Below the pieces are notes generated by a model, which did not search any database, was not told the DNA's origin, and saw nothing but the letters and a program-made list of their open reading frames with translations. The position numbers and the translations under genes are program-made. A DNA stretch of 64,000 bases. Origin: Parvibaculum sp049651025. Lineage in GTDB: Bacteria > Pseudomonadota > Alphaproteobacteria > Parvibaculales > Parvibaculaceae. Below, one piece after another: positions 60,444-64,000 of the stretch. The stretch covers positions 1 to 64,000 of the forward strand of contig NZ_JBASBH010000035.1 in the NCBI RefSeq assembly GCF_049651025.1, in the 5' to 3' direction. Numbering within the stretch: position 1 is the stretch's first letter; every line of letters starts with the position of its first letter.

Positions 60444-63059
60444 CTATCGTCCGGTCGACCGGTCGCCCGACAATCTTGCCCAGCGATAGAAGAGACCTTT
60501 GGCGACCTCGACGATTGCCAGATAGGCGACCGTCGCGCCGATCAGGTAAACGAAGAACAGCGGCGGCGGCGCCACGAAGCCGAACCACCGGCCCAGCGGA
60601 AAAAAGGGAAGAAGCACCGCAATGGCCACAGCGCCAAATGCCATGGCAGCGAGAAACATGTGCGGCTTGCTTTGATAGAAGCGCCGCCGTGTACGAATGG
60701 CGAAGACCACCAATACCTGCGTCGTGATCGACTCGATGAACCAGCCGGTTTGAAAGAGCGCCTCGTCAGCCTTGAACAGATGCAGCAGGGCATAAAAGGT
60801 CAGAAAATCGAAGATGGAGCTGACGGGCCCGAATACCAGCATGAACCGCTCGATCATCTGAACGTCCCACTTCACCGGCAGGGCGATGGACTCCTGATCG
60901 ACGCGGTCGAACGGAATCGCGATTTCCGAGATGTCGTAAAGCAGGTTGTTCAGCAATATCTGGATCGGCAGCATTGGCAGGAAAGGCAGGAACAGCGCGG
61001 CGCCGGCCATGCTGAACATATTGCCGAAGTTCGAGCTTGAACCCATCAGAACATATTTGGATACGTTCTGAACCGCTCCGCGTCCGTCGATCACGGCGTC
61101 ATGCACGACGGAAAGGTCGTGTTCGAGCAGGATCAGATCGGCGGCGGCGCGCGCTACATCGGCCGCGCCGTCGACCGATATGCCGACATCCGCGGCATGC
61201 AGCGCCGGAGCGTCGTTGATGCCGTCGCCGAGGAACCCGACGACATTGCCGAGCCGCTTCAGCGCCAGCAATATCCGGTGCTTCTGTTGCGGATTGACGC
61301 GGCAGAACAGATTCACCTGCGACACTTGCCCGATCAGGGCCTCGTCCGAAAGATGGGTCAGCATATCGCCGGTCAGCACGCCGGTGACCGGCACGCCGAT
61401 CTCGGCAAAGACATGACGTGCCACAAGTTCATTGTCTCCCGTCAGTACCTTGACGGCGATGCCGGCCGCGGCCATCGCCTCGATCGTGGCTCCGGCGCTT
61501 GCCTTTGGCGGATCGAGAAAAACGGCAAAGCCGGAAAAAACGAGATCGCTCTCATCGGAGATCGCGGCAGTCGCATGGTTCATGTCGACCAGGCGGCTTG
61601 CTATGCCGAGCGCGCGAAAACCTTGCGCGCCCAGCCCGTCCAGCGTGGCCTCAAAGGCGCGGCACGTTTCTGCATCGAGCGGATGCACCTCTCCATCCGC
61701 GCTTTCATATTGCCCGGACAGACGCAAGAGATCCTCCGGCGCGCCCTTCACGATGAGGCGACGCTGCGCCTCATGCTCGACCAGAACCGAAACGCGCCGC
61801 CTTGCAAAATCAAACGGCACTTCATCGATCTTCTTCCAGCCCGCCATGTCGTAGGGATGCGCGGCGAGGATCGCATCGTCGAGCGGGCTCTTCATGCCAC
61901 TTTCAAACGAGCTGTTCACATAGGCATAGGCATAAGCGCGTGCGCTCTCGACCCCGCGCCCGTCGATGGCGCGCACAAGTTCGATCGTGGCTTCCGTCAG
62001 CGTGCCGGTCTTGTCGGTGCACAACACATTCATGGCGCCGAGATCGTGGATGGCGGAAAGGCGCTTTACGATCACCTTTCGTTTGGCCAGATCCATCGCC
62101 GAGCGGGCGAGCGTCACCGTCACGATCATCGGCAGCAGTTCCGGCGTCAGCCCGACGGCGAGCGCCAGTGCGAACATCAGCGACTCCAGCACCGGACGGT
62201 CGAAATAGATGTTCACCACCAGCACGAACAACACCATCAATATGGTGAAGCGCATGATCAAAAGGCCGAAACGACGAATGCCGACAACGAAGGCAGTTGC
62301 GGGCAGCTTTTCCGCCAGGCTCGTCGCAAGATGGCCAAGCGCCGTGCTGCCGCCGGTCCGGCAGATGAGAATGGTCGCCGTGCCGCTGATGACGGAGGTG
62401 CCTGCAAAGACGGCGTTTGAAGCACCGGCGGGATTTTCAGCGCCCGAAGCCGTATCGCCCGCCTGTTTCTCGGCGGGGTAAGGCTCACCGGTCAGGAGAG
62501 CCTGATTGATGAACAGATCCCGGCTTTCAAGCAGGCGTGAATCCGCAGGCACCAGATCGCCCGCGATCAGTTCGACAATATCGCCGGGAACGAGCTGGTC
62601 GATCGGTACCGAGATGCATGCGCCGTCGCGCCGCACGGTCGCCTGCACAGCCACCGACCGGCGCAGCGCCTCGACCGCATTCTGGGCACGGACTTCCTGC
62701 ACGAAATCAAGCGTCATGCTGATCGTGACGATCGACACGACAATCAGAAAGCTCGCAACGTCGCCGGTAGCTGCGGACAGACCGCTCGCTACAAGCAGAA
62801 TGATGACCAGAGGATTTCTGAAACGGCCGAGAAATTGGAGCCAAAGAGGCAAACGCTTGACGGTTGCCGCATCGTTGGGCCCATAGATCGCCAGACGTGA
62901 CCGCGCTTCTGCTGCGGAGAGACCGGCGGGGTTTGTCGCCAGCCTCGCGAGAAGCCGGGCTGCCGGTTCCTGCCAGACTTCCTCGGCCCCAAGCTCGCCA
63001 TGGTCGGCATCGGCCGCGTTCGGCGCGCTTATCGGCTGGCGTTCACGAGTTAGGTTCAC
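60444..63059 (-). CDS. mgtA: Magnesium-translocating P-type ATPase
   Basis: The product is 871 residues, a P3B-type ATPase. The phosphorylated aspartate is D349 in VLCTDKTGTLTEA. LLTGEPYPAEKQ lies in the actuator domain, VGFLGDGINDAPALHAADVG is the hinge, and NNLLYDISEIAIPFDRVD is the MgtA/B-specific membrane segment. It imports Mg2+ into the cytoplasm. No M-box-like leader was recognised. It is separated from the PRPP synthetase gene by 66 bases and lies last in the stress island. Confidence 0.93.
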   Translation of the reverse strand: MNLTRERQPISAPNAADADHGELGAEEVWQEPAARLLARLATNPAGLSAAEARSRLAIYGPNDAATVKRLPLWLQFLGRFRNPLVIILLVASGLSAATGDVASFLIVVSIVTISMTLDFVQEVRAQNAVEALRRSVAVQATVRRDGACISVPIDQLVPGDIVELIAGDLVPADSRLLESRDLFINQALLTGEPYPAEKQAGDTASGAENPAGASNAVFAGTSVISGTATILICRTGGSTALGHLATSLAEKLPATAFVVGIRRFGLLIMRFTILMVLFVLVVNIYFDRPVLESLMFALALAVGLTPELLPMIVTVTLARSAMDLAKRKVIVKRLSAIHDLGAMNVLCTDKTGTLTEATIELVRAIDGRGVESARAYAYAYVNSSFESGMKSPLDDAILAAHPYDMAGWKKIDEVPFDFARRRVSVLVEHEAQRRLIVKGAPEDLLRLSGQYESADGEVHPLDAETCRAFEATLDGLGAQGFRALGIASRLVDMNHATAAISDESDLVFSGFAVFLDPPKASAGATIEAMAAAGIAVKVLTGDNELVARHVFAEIGVPVTGVLTGDMLTHLSDEALIGQVSQVNLFCRVNPQQKHRILLALKRLGNVVGFLGDGINDAPALHAADVGISVDGAADVARAAADLILLEHDLSVVHDAVIDGRGAVQNVSKYVLMGSSSNFGNMFSMAGAALFLPFLPMLPIQILLNNLLYDISEIAIPFDRVDQESIALPVKWDVQMIERFMLVFGPVSSIFDFLTFYALLHLFKADEALFQTGWFIESITTQVLVVFAIRTRRRFYQSKPHMFLAAMAFGAVAIAVLLPFFPLGRWFGFVAPPPLFFVYLIGATVAYLAIVEVAKGLFYRWARLSGDRSTGR

Positions 63060-63460
63060 GCCCTGTTACCCCTCGAGCCTTTGCCGCGGTCCACAAGCTG
63101 GCCAAGATTAGCGGCAAACAGTCCGGACAATGGGACGACGGTAAATATCCAGGCGCGCAGTACCCGGCTCAATCAGGTTATGCCTGCACGGTGACTTTCA
63201 TAGCTGAAAATGCGCATACGGATAGTTGAGTCAAAATTGCAGGGGAAATCGGCTTGCACCGCCAAGCTGAGCGATTTGACAAATTTCCCGCGGCTGACCG
63301 TCGCGGAAAATTTACAAACTGACATCTTGTCAATTTGTGCAATGCAGCATATTCTTGATCGAACATCAAAACCAAGAGGCGCTTTGTAAAGCGCACCCCT
63401 GCCAGGGACGGACGACAGGATGGGTTGCCTGTAACCATCTGATCTGGAAGGGATTTAGCC
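63060..63460. promoter_or_regulatory. Divergent region upstream of mgtA and a small membrane-protein gene
   Basis: This 401-base stretch has no gene. Features read on the plus strand: an imperfect 11-bp inverted repeat (63314-63324 with 63328-63338, one mismatch) over the -35 box of a promoter at 63327-63355; GCGCTTT-GT-AAAGCGC at 63379-63394; and a small hairpin ACAGG/CCTGT at 63415-63432. These lie in the leader of the gene at 63461. I find nothing specific to mgtA on the minus side. Confidence 0.5.
63327..63355 (+). promoter_or_regulatory. Sigma-70 promoter of the small membrane-protein gene
   Basis: TTGTCA at 63327-63332 and TATTCT at 63350-63355 are 17 bases apart. The transcript would begin near 63362 and have a leader of about 100 bases. 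An 11-bp inverted repeat covers the -35 box and could be a repressor site. Confidence 0.6.
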
Positions 63461-63670
63461 ATGCCCGTCGTCCATACGCCCGCAACACACGCCGCGACCC
63501 CCGCTACGTCTTTCGCCGCCGAAACGGTGAGCAAGGTCGGCCTGCTCGGCAAGGAACTGGCAAATGCGTCGAAGGAGTTCGACTTTGGTGAGGCTTTTGC
63601 AGCCGCCACCTATGTCGCGATGAGCTTCTACGGCATCGCGCTTCTGGCCTATGCCGCCCTGCGCTACTGA
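63461..63670 (+). CDS. Small hypothetical protein with one C-terminal membrane helix
   Basis: This 69-residue protein has an alanine/threonine-rich N-terminus (TPATHAATPATSFAAE), a short amphipathic stretch VSKVGLLGKELANASKEF, and a C-terminal hydrophobic helix SFYGIALLAYAALRY. GGAAGGG precedes the ATG. It has its own promoter and terminator, so it is a single-gene unit. I do not recognise the family. Its monocistronic layout and structured leader suggest a regulated, abundant small protein. Confidence 0.65.
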   Translation: MPVVHTPATHAATPATSFAAETVSKVGLLGKELANASKEFDFGEAFAAATYVAMSFYGIALLAYAALRY

Positions 63671-63697
63671 CAGATCGGCCTCACAAAAATTTGAATC

Positions 63698-63722
63698 AGC
63701 CTCCCTTGCGGGAGGCTTTTTC
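63698..63722 (+). terminator. Rho-independent terminator of the small membrane-protein gene
   Basis: An 8-bp stem (63698-63705 with 63710-63717) with a 4-base loop is followed by TTTTTC. It begins 28 bases after the stop. Confidence 0.85.
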
Positions 63723-63749
63723 ATCGGCATATAATGAGCAATGCTTATT
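63706..63749 (+). promoter_or_regulatory. Promoter and operator candidate of the MarR-family gene
   Basis: TATAAT at 63730-63735 is preceded at 18 bases by TTGCGG, inside the terminator of the upstream gene. The dyad AATGAGCA-A-TGCTTATT (63733-63749, one mismatched pair) overlaps the -10 box. This is where a MarR repressor would bind for autoregulation. Confidence 0.5.
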
Positions 63750-63787
63750 AAGTGTAGACCCCTTAAACAGCCTTGCTGCCTATATTG

Positions 63788-64000
63788 ATGGATGGTCCAG
63801 TTCAAAATCCTGCATGGGGCGTCGGTTTTCTGATCGGCGATGCTTCGCGCATGCTCCGACGCATCTTCAATGAGCGCGTCACGCCAATGGGCCTCACGCA
63901 GGCGCAATGGCGAGCGCTCGTGCACCTGTCGCGCAATGAGGGCCTCAATCAGGTCAGCCTGTCCGAGCTTCTGGAAGTGCAGCCAATCACGGTCGCGCGT
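63788..64000 (+). CDS. MarR-family transcriptional regulator (partial, 3' end outside window)
   Basis: Seventy-one codons from ATG 63788 are visible without a stop. The N-terminal helix region GVGFLIGDASRMLRRIFNERV and GLTQAQWRALVHLS are typical of MarR dimers. SLSELLEVQPITVAR is the start of the winged helix-turn-helix. The ligand and target genes are outside the window. Autoregulation is suggested by the dyad over its -10 box. Confidence 0.82.
   Translation, partial: MDGPVQNPAWGVGFLIGDASRMLRRIFNERVTPMGLTQAQWRALVHLSRNEGLNQVSLSELLEVQPITVAR

Noticed and set aside
63355..63369. TTGAT-CGAAC-ATCAA dyad upstream of the small membrane-protein gene
   Set aside because: The spacer is five bases, not the four needed for an FNR/FixK box, and it lies downstream of the -10 box. 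I do not count it with the two good boxes.

Overview
The window reads as a chromosomal segment of an alphaproteobacterium. It is G+C rich, and several families in it are typical of that class: PAS_5, DUF3775, DUF3309, ChaB, a FixK/FNR-like box pair, and a fused isoaspartate methyltransferase/erythromycin esterase. A Hyphomicrobiales-like or Parvibaculum-like organism is my best guess, but I cannot fix the genus. No CRISPR array, intact insertion sequence, rRNA operon or replication origin was seen.

Layout. 1-8.5 kb is a surface-polysaccharide cluster, visibly more A+T rich than the rest: an ABC-2 export permease (cut by the window edge), three methyltransferases, a glutamine-dependent asparagine synthetase homologue and two GT4 glycosyltransferases. 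A thiolase follows at 8.6-9.9 kb. 9.97-16.5 kb is a two-partner secretion locus: a 1560-residue exoprotein with eight C-terminal MBG-type repeats, then its FhaC/ShlB transporter, with an intrinsic terminator between them. tRNA-Gln and tRNA-Pro lie at 17.1-17.4 kb. A sigma-70 promoter and a cobalamin riboswitch precede a BtuB-like TonB receptor (17.6-20.0 kb). 20.1-25.6 kb carries two enoyl-CoA hydratases, a sphingosine-1-phosphate-lyase-like PLP enzyme, a four-gene operon of very small envelope proteins and an acyl-CoA ligase.

25.9-34.0 kb is a complete kdpFABCDE potassium operon with an extra 27-residue membrane peptide in front and a chimeric remnant behind. 34.5-41.9 kb is a 4-hydroxyphenylacetate-type meta-cleavage gene set in two transcription units around a TetR regulator, with near-identical operator candidates on both sides. 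A rhodanese and a YeiH-type transporter follow. 43.9-49.6 kb is an operon of a PAS protein, GH2, GH1 and an ABC-D-type transporter whose nucleotide-binding domain has lost its catalytic motifs.

49.6-63.1 kb looks like a low-oxygen/stress island: PEP synthase, a PCMT-esterase fusion, ChaB, DUF3775, two zinc alcohol dehydrogenases, a nitroreductase, a two-domain universal stress protein, an internally deleted ABC exporter, a divergent PRPP synthetase and an MgtA pump. Two divergent promoters in it carry almost identical FNR/FixK-type boxes. The window ends with a small membrane protein and the start of a MarR regulator.
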